Below, piece by piece: positions 8,869 through 18,300 of a stretch of DNA of 64,000 bases. The stretch comes from Rhodocytophaga rosea (GTDB lineage Bacteria > Bacteroidota > Bacteroidia > Cytophagales > 172606-1), in NCBI RefSeq assembly GCF_010119975.1, contig NZ_CP048222.1, positions 7,850,501-7,914,500 on the forward strand. Reading direction: 5' to 3'. The notes under the pieces were generated by a model. It was not told the DNA's origin and ran no database searches. It saw only the letters and a program-made list of their open reading frames with translations. The stretch's first letter is position 1; each line of letters begins with the position of its first letter. The position numbers were made by a program, and so were the translations under genes.

Positions 8869-10029
8869 ATGAAAGAGCTTAAGAGAATCATAGAAGTCTA
8901 TGAAAATATAGATTTTACCCAGCGGAAGGCCGCTATGGCTACCGTTGTGAAATTATATGGTTCATCTTACCGCCGGCCCGGTGCCCGGATGCTGATTACA
9001 GACGATGGGCGATGGGAAGGAGCTATTAGCGGAGGTTGTCTGGAAGGAGATGCTTTACGGAAAGCCCGCCAGGTAATGTCCACTGGCGAACCTATGCTGG
9101 TGACCTATGATACCATGGATGATGAAAATGCAGATAGCCTGGCTGTTGGACTAGGGTGTAATGGAATTATTGATGTATTGATCGAGCCCATCATTCCTGA
9201 CCATATTTATAATCCGATTAGCCTGTTTAAAACCTATACAACACATTCTGTTCGGGATACTGCTGTTTTGATGACTGTTTTCAGAACGGAAGGTGAACCT
9301 GATTTACAGGTTGGCGAACGTTTTCTGTTATTGAATGATGGCACGCTTCATCCATCTACTACTAAAAATTTGCCCCTGTTTTTGCAGCAGGACCTTACCA
9401 AAGTTGCCCAGGGTGGCAAATCTCAGGTAAAATTATATGAACAACCTTCCGGAAAAATAGAAGCGTTTCTGGAAGTATTACATCCAGGTATTCATCTGGT
9501 GATATTTGGAGGAGGCTACGATGCCACTCCGGTGGTAAGGTTAGCCAAAGAAGTAGGCTGGCATGTAACGGTATCAGATGATTGTGTTGCACATTTAACT
9601 CCTATCCGTTTTCCGCAGGCAAATGCCATGGTGAATGCCAACCGGAAAGAGATTCTGCAGCATATTCCCATCACTCCTTTTACTGCCACTGTGCTCATGT
9701 CGCACAATTACAAATACGACATGGCTGTAATGGAAAACCTGCTTACTACCCAAGTACCCTATATTGGCATGCTGGGACCAAGAAAACGCTTTCAGAAAAT
9801 GCTGGAGCAGTTTGAATCCCAGGGAAAAACTTTTGATATAGAAATCATCAACCGGGTACATAGCCCGATAGGCTTAGATCTGGGTGCTGAAACGCCGGAC
9901 GAGATCGCTTTGTCTATTATTTCGGAGATTCAGGCAGTTTTTGCCGGGAGAAAGGGAGAATTCCTCAAACAAAAGCCAGGATTTATCCACGAACGTAGCC
10001 AGCAGCAGGTTGAAATAAGCAGTGAATAG
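8869..10029 (+). CDS. XdhC/CoxI-family molybdoenzyme maturation factor
   Basis: Proteins of this family bind molybdenum cofactor, help its sulfuration and insert it into xanthine dehydrogenase-type enzymes. The N-terminal XdhC/CoxI domain shows ATVVKLYGSSYRRPGARMLI and SGGCLEGDALRKA, both family hallmarks. The C-terminal part is a Rossmann-like domain beginning HLVIFGGGYDATPVVRLA, with later YIGMLGPRKRF and HSPIGLDLGAETPDEIALSI, also diagnostic. I chose the ATG at 8869 (386 aa) because an upstream in-frame TTG at 8842 lies inside the inverted-repeat arm at 8829-8850. The gene is in line with the molybdenum hydroxylase subunits and upstream of the MocA-like gene, which fits a maturation role. 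Confidence 0.92.
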   Translation: MKELKRIIEVYENIDFTQRKAAMATVVKLYGSSYRRPGARMLITDDGRWEGAISGGCLEGDALRKARQVMSTGEPMLVTYDTMDDENADSLAVGLGCNGIIDVLIEPIIPDHIYNPISLFKTYTTHSVRDTAVLMTVFRTEGEPDLQVGERFLLLNDGTLHPSTTKNLPLFLQQDLTKVAQGGKSQVKLYEQPSGKIEAFLEVLHPGIHLVIFGGGYDATPVVRLAKEVGWHVTVSDDCVAHLTPIRFPQANAMVNANRKEILQHIPITPFTATVLMSHNYKYDMAVMENLLTTQVPYIGMLGPRKRFQKMLEQFESQGKTFDIEIINRVHSPIGLDLGAETPDEIALSIISEIQAVFAGRKGEFLKQKPGFIHERSQQQVEISSE

Positions 10030-10098
10030 AGATCAGCATAGAATGTAAGTGTAAGCAGGCTGGCTCGTTTGATTTTTTAACACTTCATTACTACGGAT

Positions 10099-10695
10099 AT
10101 GCCCAGATCTAGCATAGGACTGATTATACTGGCAGCAGGTGCTTCTACCCGGATGGGCTCACCCAAACAATTACTTCCCTTTTCAGGCAAAAGCCTGATC
10201 CGCTATAGTGTACAAAATGCCCTGGCCTCTAAATGTTTTCCGATTGTAGTGGTGCTGGGTGCTAATAAAGACCTCATCAAATTAGAACTCGAAGATCTTC
10301 CCGTGTTTGTGGCCGAAAACCCGGATTGGAAGCAAGGAATGGCTTCATCAATTCATGCTGGTTTAGAGATGCTGCTCACTGCATATCCTGGTGTAAAAGG
10401 GGGAATTATAATGCTCTGTGACCAGCCCTTCGTCACTACTTTGTTCCTCAATCATCTGGTGGATACATTTGAGAAGGATCAGAGACACATTATTGCATCC
10501 TATTACGGAAATGATTTTGGTGTACCGGCCGTTTTTCCCAAAAAACTTTTCGATGAACTGTCTGCTTTAGAAGGAAATGCCGGTGCCAAAAAATTAATAC
10601 AACAGTATTCTGCAGAAGTAATTCCTGTGGTTTTCCCTGAAGGCCTGGTCGATATTGACACTCCCGAAGACTATTTAGGGCTACAAAGTTTATAA
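10099..10695 (+). CDS. MocA/MobA-like molybdenum cofactor nucleotidyltransferase
   Basis: The 198-residue protein starts with the nucleotidyltransferase signature LILAAGASTRMGSPKQLLPF and has the metal-binding LCDQPF near residue 117. Members beside xanthine dehydrogenase-type genes usually add CMP to molybdopterin to give the cytosine dinucleotide cofactor (MocA). MobA, which adds GMP, is the alternative. Ending with VDIDTPEDYLGLQ is typical of the family. It follows xdhC by 69 bp and closes the cluster, so the last two genes mature the cofactor for the exported enzyme. It acts in the cytoplasm before Tat export. Confidence 0.88.
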   Translation: MPRSSIGLIILAAGASTRMGSPKQLLPFSGKSLIRYSVQNALASKCFPIVVVLGANKDLIKLELEDLPVFVAENPDWKQGMASSIHAGLEMLLTAYPGVKGGIIMLCDQPFVTTLFLNHLVDTFEKDQRHIIASYYGNDFGVPAVFPKKLFDELSALEGNAGAKKLIQQYSAEVIPVVFPEGLVDIDTPEDYLGLQSL

Positions 10696-10870
10696 AATCT
10701 AAACTGACACAATTTTACTTAGTGCTTTATAAAAGGGCTGTTTTATAGCAATGGATTCAAATTGTGAATTATTATTTCGATCATACTCCTCGCATTATTA
10801 TTTTTTAACTATTCTTGTTCAATATGAAATGAGTGATTTGGTCGACTTTTAAGCCCAGTACTTTACTTTT

Positions 10871-11431
10871 ATGCCCTTAATTAATAAACTGATATTAAAG
10901 AAATTCCATTTCACTTCAATGATTATTCTGATTATAAATTTCTTGATGGGAATTGTCTTTAAAATAAATTTTAATGCCATAGTTATTTTGCTATTCAATA
11001 CGATTATATATGTTTCAGGCATAGTGTTATTATTTCTGTCTTTAAGGCACAAAAAGCTATTGCCCTTGTATTATTCCTTATATATTTTTCTCCCTGTTGC
11101 CGTATTACTGGCTTGGCTGGCTGATGGAATATTTGGAGCATTGCTAGGGACTATATTCTTTGCATTATTAGTACCTCCAGATACAATACGACAGTATAAT
11201 AACTATGAATTAAGAAGCCCATTTTCCGGCGTTCTATCTAATTGCTGTTCGTATGATATTTTTCAAAGCCACTATTTATTATTTGAGCGTAAAGTGGCTA
11301 GTTTCAATTGTGAACACAGCCTGGATATTATAAAGGATTTCCGAGTATTTAAAGATAAAAAAAAAGCTTTTGTTTATTTTTATGATGCATTCAATGGTGT
11401 GGATTCTACAGTGACCGTAACACTCGAATAA
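10871..11431 (+). CDS. Hypothetical membrane protein (186 aa)
   Basis: I do not recognise the family. Four hydrophobic segments are visible in the first ~115 residues (about 16-33, 37-58, 66-85 and 88-105). A soluble tail of about 80 residues follows, ending in an aromatic-rich region (KKAFVYFYDAFNG). The ATG at 10871 starts the frame; no start further upstream is convincing. It is clearly more AT-rich than the molybdoenzyme genes upstream and is followed 31 bp later by another small membrane protein. The two probably form a small transcription unit. No function is proposed. Confidence 0.72.
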   Translation: MPLINKLILKKFHFTSMIILIINFLMGIVFKINFNAIVILLFNTIIYVSGIVLLFLSLRHKKLLPLYYSLYIFLPVAVLLAWLADGIFGALLGTIFFALLVPPDTIRQYNNYELRSPFSGVLSNCCSYDIFQSHYLLFERKVASFNCEHSLDIIKDFRVFKDKKKAFVYFYDAFNGVDSTVTVTLE

Positions 11432-11462
11432 TGGTTGAATGGCAAAACTTATATAAAGTATT

Positions 11463-11774
11463 ATGTGTGTACTGAATCTTATAAAAGAGGCTTTGTATTA
11501 CATTACTACTTTAATATTTATAAGTTATCTATTTATTTGTGTGAGATTTATAATATTTTACAATGATAGAGAAATAGGAAATTCATTTTTTCTGTTATTG
11601 ATAATTTCTTTTGGAATCTATATTGTTCCAGTCTGGTTGTGGGCAAGACATATTCATAAAATAGCTGTTAACTACAGTGCTATTCGAATGCAACTCCTTT
11701 TGTTTTTCCTGCTTGGATTCACTCCGTTAATTCTATTAAGCCTGGCTTTTTATTATTTGACAAATCCCTTTTAA
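11463..11774 (+). CDS. Hypothetical small membrane protein (103 aa)
   Basis: The protein has three hydrophobic segments, at roughly residues 10-30, 40-58 and 75-98, separated by short loops containing charged residues (IFYNDREIGNS and ARHIHKIAVNY). No family is recognised. It lies 31 bp after the other AT-rich membrane-protein gene and shares its base composition, so the two may be transcribed together. It is shorter than most annotated families, and a signalling or accessory membrane role is only a guess. Confidence 0.62.
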   Translation: MCVLNLIKEALYYITTLIFISYLFICVRFIIFYNDREIGNSFFLLLIISFGIYIVPVWLWARHIHKIAVNYSAIRMQLLLFFLLGFTPLILLSLAFYYLTNPF

Positions 11775-11885
11775 TGGAGAAACCTAGCGGGCTAATTATA
11801 GCCATCGACTACAGATTACTGGCTAATTCATATCTTTCCGAACAAATCCTAAACTGCATCAGTTAGTGTAAGGAATAGCAACAGC

Positions 11886-13430
11886 ATGACTCGAAAATAT
11901 AAGATCAGCGAAATTTTACAGCGGCTCCAACAAGGTGTGTATGAGAAAGAAGAGGCTACCAAACTATCGCTCCTTGCAGCATTAGCCGGAGAAAGTATAT
12001 TTCTACTTGGACCTCCCGGCGTTGCCAAAAGTTTGATCGCCCGTAAACTGAAATTTGCTTTCCGGGATGGACGTTCGTTTGAATACCTGATGAACCGCTT
12101 TTCTACACCGGATGAAATTTTTGGCCCTGTTTCTATCAAAAAGCTGAAAGACGAAGATAAATATGAACGCCTCACGGATAAATACCTGCCTGGAGCCAAT
12201 GTGGTATTTCTGGATGAAATCTGGAAAGCAGGCCCGGCCATTCAGAATGCACTGCTCACCGTGCTGAATGAAAAGATCTACCGCAATGGCGAGCAGGAAA
12301 TAAAAGTGAACATCAAAGCCATTATCTCCGCTTCCAATGAACTACCAGGGCACTCAGAAGGATTAACAGCTTTGTGGGACCGCTTTCTGGTCAGATATAT
12401 GATTACCGAGATCCGGAGCAGCACCCATTTTGTGGATATGATCGTGGATACAGCTGATGTATACGAAGATTCTGTGGAAGAAAGCCTGAAAGTAGGAGAG
12501 GAGGAACTTATTGTCTGGGATATAGCCATTAATTCAATAGAAGTGCCTGCCGAAGTACTAAATGTAATTCAGGTCATCAAATACCGGCTGGATGAATATG
12601 ATAAAGAAAATCCTGAGAGTGCCTTTCAGGTGTACGACCGGCGCTGGAAAAAAATTATACGCCTGCTGCGGACTTCTGCTTTTTTGAATGAACGTAAGGC
12701 CATAGACCTGATGGATTGTTTTCTGATCCCACATTGCCTCTGGAACCGTCCTGAACAATTTGAATTAAGCCGGGAAATAGTAGCCGAAATCATTCGTAAA
12801 CATGGCTATAGTATGGCCATGAATTTAACCCCTCTGAAAGCTGAACTCCGGGATTTTGAGGAAGATGTACGCAAAGAAACCCAGATTCCTAATATAGTTT
12901 TGATTGATAAACCCCGTCCGGTAGATAAGGAATATTACGAAATTTTAAATATGGAGCAGTATTTTGATGGCAACCGAATTAAAAGAGGCGAATTTGACCG
13001 GCTGGGTATTGATGAGGAAAATACAGTGAACCTATTTGATGCCAATGGAAATCTGACTAACAGGGTTAAAGCCCGCAAGTCAGAAGAAAATCCAAATGCC
13101 ATTATTATTAACTATAATGCCCGCCTGTTTACTTTCCTGTTACTCACCGATAAGGCCGAAAAAACAGAATATATCTACAAAAAGCCTCATCCGCTGGTAC
13201 ATCAGTTCTGGAACGAAAAAGCAAATCAGCTCAGGCAATATATGCTGGAGCAAAAAGAATTTACCCGGAATAGCCGTCCGGAAGCCTTACCGCACTTACG
13301 GAATAATTTATTTGTCGATCCAGCTTTGGCGGATATAGTAGAAACCAACCTCCGTGAATCTTCAGATATTCTTGATTCTCTGCTGATTAAAGTAGAGAAG
13401 ATCAAGCACTTGTACGAAAGTATTAAATAG
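11886..13430 (+). CDS. RavA-like MoxR-family AAA+ ATPase (514 aa)
   Basis: The AAA+ module occupies about residues 20-300. Walker A is GPPGVAKS at 42-49, Walker B is VVFLDEIWKA around 105-114, and sensor 1 is ISASNELPG around 145. The downstream helical region and the C-terminal ~200 residues match the layout of RavA-type proteins. Such ATPases act as chaperones, in E. coli with the von Willebrand-A protein ViaA encoded next to ravA. Here no VWA gene is adjacent; the next gene is a convergent amidase. The predicted protein is cytoplasmic. The ATG at 11886 fits the family N-terminus. Confidence 0.85.
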   Translation: MTRKYKISEILQRLQQGVYEKEEATKLSLLAALAGESIFLLGPPGVAKSLIARKLKFAFRDGRSFEYLMNRFSTPDEIFGPVSIKKLKDEDKYERLTDKYLPGANVVFLDEIWKAGPAIQNALLTVLNEKIYRNGEQEIKVNIKAIISASNELPGHSEGLTALWDRFLVRYMITEIRSSTHFVDMIVDTADVYEDSVEESLKVGEEELIVWDIAINSIEVPAEVLNVIQVIKYRLDEYDKENPESAFQVYDRRWKKIIRLLRTSAFLNERKAIDLMDCFLIPHCLWNRPEQFELSREIVAEIIRKHGYSMAMNLTPLKAELRDFEEDVRKETQIPNIVLIDKPRPVDKEYYEILNMEQYFDGNRIKRGEFDRLGIDEENTVNLFDANGNLTNRVKARKSEENPNAIIINYNARLFTFLLLTDKAEKTEYIYKKPHPLVHQFWNEKANQLRQYMLEQKEFTRNSRPEALPHLRNNLFVDPALADIVETNLRESSDILDSLLIKVEKIKHLYESIK

Positions 13431-13516
13431 TGGTAGACTACTTGTTGATAGTAATTAGGATTACTGTAAGAAAATAAATTGCCTGGGTGCTTAAATACGA
13501 ACAACCAACAACTAAA

Positions 13517-15148
13517 TTAAACGGCTTGTTTGCCTGATTCAAATCTGGGTGCTACTCTGTGCTTAGAAGCTTGTTCATAAGCATAGGCTAAAGTTATAAG
13601 CGATGCTTCCTGGTAGGCAATACTAAAAAACGACAAACCAATGGGTAAGCCATGCACCATTCCCATCGGAACCGTAATATGTGGATATCCGGCCATAGCA
13701 GCAGGAGCAGATAAACCATAGCCTGAAAAATGGTCGCCGTTTACCAGGTCGGTACACCAGGAAGGTCCATAAGAAGGGCCACAGATAGCATCCAGTGAAT
13801 GTTCTTTCATGATCGATTGAAGCAATTTCCGGGAAGTATCCCTGCTTGTTGACAGCGCCTCTTTGTACTCTTTGCTATCAAGTCCACCTAGTTTTTCCGA
13901 GCTTTCCAGGATTTCCTGTTTAAAGAAAGGCATAGCTTTCGCCTCATTCTCTTTATTAAACTCAATGATTTCTTTCAGAGATTTTACTTTGGCATTGGAA
14001 CTCGCCAGATATTTATTCAGCCCATCTTTAAACTCATATTTTAATAGGGTAAATTCGGCGTCTCCAAGCTTGTTGAACTTCTCTATTACTTCTACTTCCA
14101 CAAGGATAGCTCCTTTGCTTTTTAATAGCTCCATCGATTTTTTTAACAACTCGTCTACACCTTCGTGCCCTTTCATAAATTCTTTTACAATCCCAATACG
14201 TTTGCCTTGTAAACCATTGGCATCCAGAAATTGCGTATAATCAGGTTTGATTTTTCCATTACTTTCCAGTGTAACAGCATCAGATGCATCTATACCTGCT
14301 AAAGCACCCAGCACAATAGCAGCATCGGCTACTGTTCTGGTCATTGGACCAGCAGTGTCCTGAGTCTGGGAGATGGGGATAATGCCAGAACGGCTCCACA
14401 GACCCACCGTTGGTTTGATACCTACAAGTCCGTTAATAGATGAAGGACAGATAATAGACCCATCTGTTTCAGTTCCAATAGCGGCTGCACATAAATTAGC
14501 TGATGCAGCAGTACCAGAACCCGAACTGGACCCACAGGGATTCCGCTCCAGCTGGTACGGATTTTTGGTTTGTCCGCCCCGGCTGCTCCAGCCACTGCTC
14601 GACCGGCTGGACCGGAAATTGGCAAATTCACTCAAGTTGGTTTTTCCCAGCAATACAGCTCCTGCTTCGCGGAGTTTACTTACAATAAATGCATCTTTAC
14701 TGGCTCTGTTTCCGGCCAGGGCTATGGAACCGGCTGTAGTTTCCATTTTATCGGCGCTATCAATATTGTCTTTGATAAGAATCGGAATCCCATGTAATGG
14801 ACCTCTGAGTTTTCCATTTTTACGTTCTTCGTCCATGGCTTTGGCAATGCTGAGTGCATCCGGATTCACTTCAATCACCGAGCGAAGAGATGTCCCATTT
14901 TTATCAATGGCTTCGATCCGGTCTAAATACAGCTTTGTAATGGCTTCCGACGTATACTGGCCATCTTTCATTCTCTGTTGCAACTCAACTATAGTGAGTT
15001 CTTCCAATTCAAAAGCAGCATCAGATCCAGGTTTTTGCGTTATTTGTTTAGTATTTCCGGTAGGGCTATTTTCACAAGCACTAAGCCAAAGAGTGCCTAA
15101 AGAAAGGCTTGCCAGGGAACTGTTACGTATAAATTTTCTTCTATGCAT
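13517..15148 (-). CDS. Lipoprotein amidase of the amidase-signature family (543 aa)
   Basis: The Ser-cisSer-Lys amidase fold is clear: Lys in IPILIKDNIDSADK, the glycine/serine-rich NPCGSSSGSGTAASANL, and the nucleophile region GTETDGSIICPSS. It hydrolyses amide bonds; the substrate cannot be predicted, and Glu/Asp-tRNA amidotransferase subunit A is a related but cytoplasmic alternative. The N-terminus (MHRRKFIRNSSLASLSLGTLWLSAC) combines an RR pair with a lipobox-like LSAC, so export and lipid anchoring are likely. It converges with the RavA-like gene with an 86-bp gap. It is read as a single gene; nothing on the opposite strand is coding. Confidence 0.9.
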   Translation of the reverse strand: MHRRKFIRNSSLASLSLGTLWLSACENSPTGNTKQITQKPGSDAAFELEELTIVELQQRMKDGQYTSEAITKLYLDRIEAIDKNGTSLRSVIEVNPDALSIAKAMDEERKNGKLRGPLHGIPILIKDNIDSADKMETTAGSIALAGNRASKDAFIVSKLREAGAVLLGKTNLSEFANFRSSRSSSGWSSRGGQTKNPYQLERNPCGSSSGSGTAASANLCAAAIGTETDGSIICPSSINGLVGIKPTVGLWSRSGIIPISQTQDTAGPMTRTVADAAIVLGALAGIDASDAVTLESNGKIKPDYTQFLDANGLQGKRIGIVKEFMKGHEGVDELLKKSMELLKSKGAILVEVEVIEKFNKLGDAEFTLLKYEFKDGLNKYLASSNAKVKSLKEIIEFNKENEAKAMPFFKQEILESSEKLGGLDSKEYKEALSTSRDTSRKLLQSIMKEHSLDAICGPSYGPSWCTDLVNGDHFSGYGLSAPAAMAGYPHITVPMGMVHGLPIGLSFFSIAYQEASLITLAYAYEQASKHRVAPRFESGKQAV

Positions 15149-15375
15149 GAGGTTTTGAGGTAGGTATCAAGCAGAAAAATAATGAAAAAAATGTAGTAAT
15201 TAGCAATAGTATATCTTTTAATGATTAGCTTAAAAAAGTGTTAACAGGAACCAGGAAATGCATTCAATAATTTACCAGGCGCTTATCTTTGAAAAAACAG
15301 ATAAATAGTATAAAAATGCAATGGATTTAGTAGATTTATATATTATCCGTTTAAGGAGAAGCTGGGCATTTGCGT

Positions 15376-18300
15376 ATGTATCTTTCTAATAAATTTAATA
15401 TACTACTATTCCCTTTTGGATTAATAAGTGTCATACTAGGTTTGATACTCCATCAGCCTGCTATTGTGTACGGAAATTCACCTTCATTTACAGGTAGTTC
15501 AGCGCATGAAATCTTTGTTGTCAGTGATTCACTCCCTATTAACAAAGTTAGGATTACCGGTATTATCACTAGCTCGGAAAAAGGAGTGCCAGTTCCGTTT
15601 GCCAATGTGTTTCTGGTAAATACTATGCTAGGCGATGTTACGGACGACAAAGGTGCCTTTGAGATTAGAAATGTACCGCTGGGTACCTTTGAATTAATGG
15701 TATCGTATGTTGGATTTATTGCCCAGAAAAAAACAATCCAGGTGGATGAGGAGAAGGATCTGGTTGTAAATATTATTTTGGAGCCTGATCAGCAAAAACT
15801 GGCGGAAGTAGAAGTAAAAAGCGAACGGGATAAAGAGTGGCAGAAACAATATAATCGTTTTGAAAAGCATTTTCTGGGCGGAACCACCAATGCATCACAA
15901 TGTACGATTCTCAATCCATGGGTGGTTAATTTTTCTCCAGGTGAAAAGAATACCCAATTTAAAGCGTCAGCAACAGCGCCCCTGGAAATTGTAAATAAAG
16001 CCTTAGGATATAAACTCTGGTTCTTTCTCAAACGATTTGAAGCAGAAGGAAATCAGGGGTTGTTTGTGGGAGAAACCAAATTCGAAGAAATTACGCCGAC
16101 TAATTCCAAAGAAAAGGAACGTTGGGAAAAGAACCGGCAAAAGGCGTATGCAGGCTCTATCCGCCATTTTTTAAGATCACTGGTTCGGAATACCTGGCGG
16201 GAAGAGGGTTTTCTGGCCTATTCGGTAACAAATGATCAGCAATCGATGATCCGGAGTACATACTCTTTCCTCTACAATGAAGTAGGCAGGAATTTAACTG
16301 TACTCAAACCTGATGAAGTTATTTTTCCGGGCAGAATGCCTTTTGAGCGTAAACTGCGGTTTCCAGGCAAGATTGAGATTATTTATACCAAAGAAACGGT
16401 GATAGGCTCTCCCTACAAAGATGTGCCGCATCCGGTTACCAGAATCAAAATGATCGACCCTATTATTGATTTCACTACTGAAGGACGGGTATACAATCCT
16501 ACTTCTTTTGAAGTAACGGGTGCCTTAGCCTTAGAAGGAGTGGCCGATATGCTTCCTCTGGAGTATACACCAATCAATGAAGAAACAGGAACGGGAGATA
16601 CACTTGCAAACCCTACTACTATTTCTCAAAAGCTTGAAAATATCACCAGCCGGTTTGCGAAAGCAACCAGCTGGCGGAACCAGCAAAAAGCATATGTGCA
16701 CACAGATAAACCATTTTATGTGAATGGCGAAACCATCTGGCTGAGTTCCTATCTGGTAGAAAGTACCCTGCATACGCTTGCTGCCGGCGACCAGGTTTTA
16801 TATATTAACTTACTGTCGGCACAACACAAATTGGTGCAACAACTCATTCTCCCGTTATTTGCCGGAAGGGCAACTGGGTCATTAGTATTGCCGGATACGT
16901 TGTCTGCTGGAAATTACCAGCTGATGGCCTATACCAGTTATATGCGCAATTTCGAACCAGATTATCTGTTTCATACAACTATTCCAGTGTTTGATATTAA
17001 GCAAAATAATAACCTCGTCACATCCACTCCCCAGGCTTCGCTTTCCCGCCCGGATCTACAGTTTTTTCCGGAAGGAGGCCATCTGGTAGCAGGAATCACC
17101 AGTAAACTGGCATTTAAAGCCGTAAGGCCAGATGGAAAAAGCATGATCGTGAAAGGCCGGATCATCGATAATAACGGTAACCGGCTGATGTCTTTTGAAA
17201 GCAATGCCATGGGAATGGGTAAATTTAATTTTAAACCGGAAGCTGGGAAATCATACCAGGCAGAATGTACAATTGGTGAAGCTACCATTATGTATAGGCT
17301 GCCGGCCGTTGAGGAGGAGGGGTATGTAATGTCTCTGGATGAAATGGGTAGCGGTAAGGTCCGACTGAAACTGCTTGCCTCTGCTCCATTTGCCCAGGAA
17401 AATTATATGGTAATAGCACAAAGCAGAGGTGCCATTCAACAGAGCATACAGGGTAGATATCAGAATGGGGTTTCGTTTCTGGAGTTTCCAGTGTTCAATT
17501 TACCCAATGGCATTTGCCAGCTTACTTTATTTAATAGCCAGGGAATGCCTGTGTGTGAACGGCTTGTGTTCATCAATAATGTTTCGCAATACCTGAAAGT
17601 ACAAGTACAACCGCAAGCGCTTACTTTTGAGCCCAGAGAACAAGCTTCGCTAAAAGTTATTGTCACCAATCAGGCTGGCGAACCGGTAAGAACATCCTTT
17701 TCCTTGTCTGTAACCGATGCCGGCCAGATAGTAAAAGGCGATCAGGAAACCAGTATCCTGACCTATCTGCTGCTTCAGTCAGATCTGAAAGGAAACATCG
17801 AATCACCGGGTAATTATTTTAAAGACCGGTCTGATTCTACCAGGGAAGCACTGGATATACTCATGATGACTCAGGGCTGGCGCAGGTTCAACTGGAATGA
17901 TATTATAGCAGGCAGACAGAAAAATATTGAGTATCCTATTGAAAAAGGGGTAGAGATCAATGGGAAAGTTGTAACGCCCGATAGAAGAGCCAGGCCCATT
18001 CCCCAGACTAAGATTACCCTTGTCTCTAAGGATTCGTTAAGCCTCCCGGCCTTATATGCTTATTCCGATCCGGAAGGAAAATTCAGTATTAAAAATGTTC
18101 CTATAAAAGCAGGCGCAAAGATTGCCTTTCAGTTAAGTAGTACCAGAGGCAAAACAGTGGAAGGGAAGGTGATACTTGCTGATGATACGGCAAGCTATAT
18201 AGCTCCTCCTGAACTTGCATTCCCTGTAACCTATAGTGTACCAGAAGTTTACCTGTCGAAAGCGGTCCAACGCAAGGAAATCGAGAATGCCTATTCTTTC

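Noticed and set aside
14373-15158. 261-codon plus-strand frame opposite the amidase
   Set aside because: It lies entirely antisense to a well-supported amidase with all active-site motifs, and its translation shows no family features.
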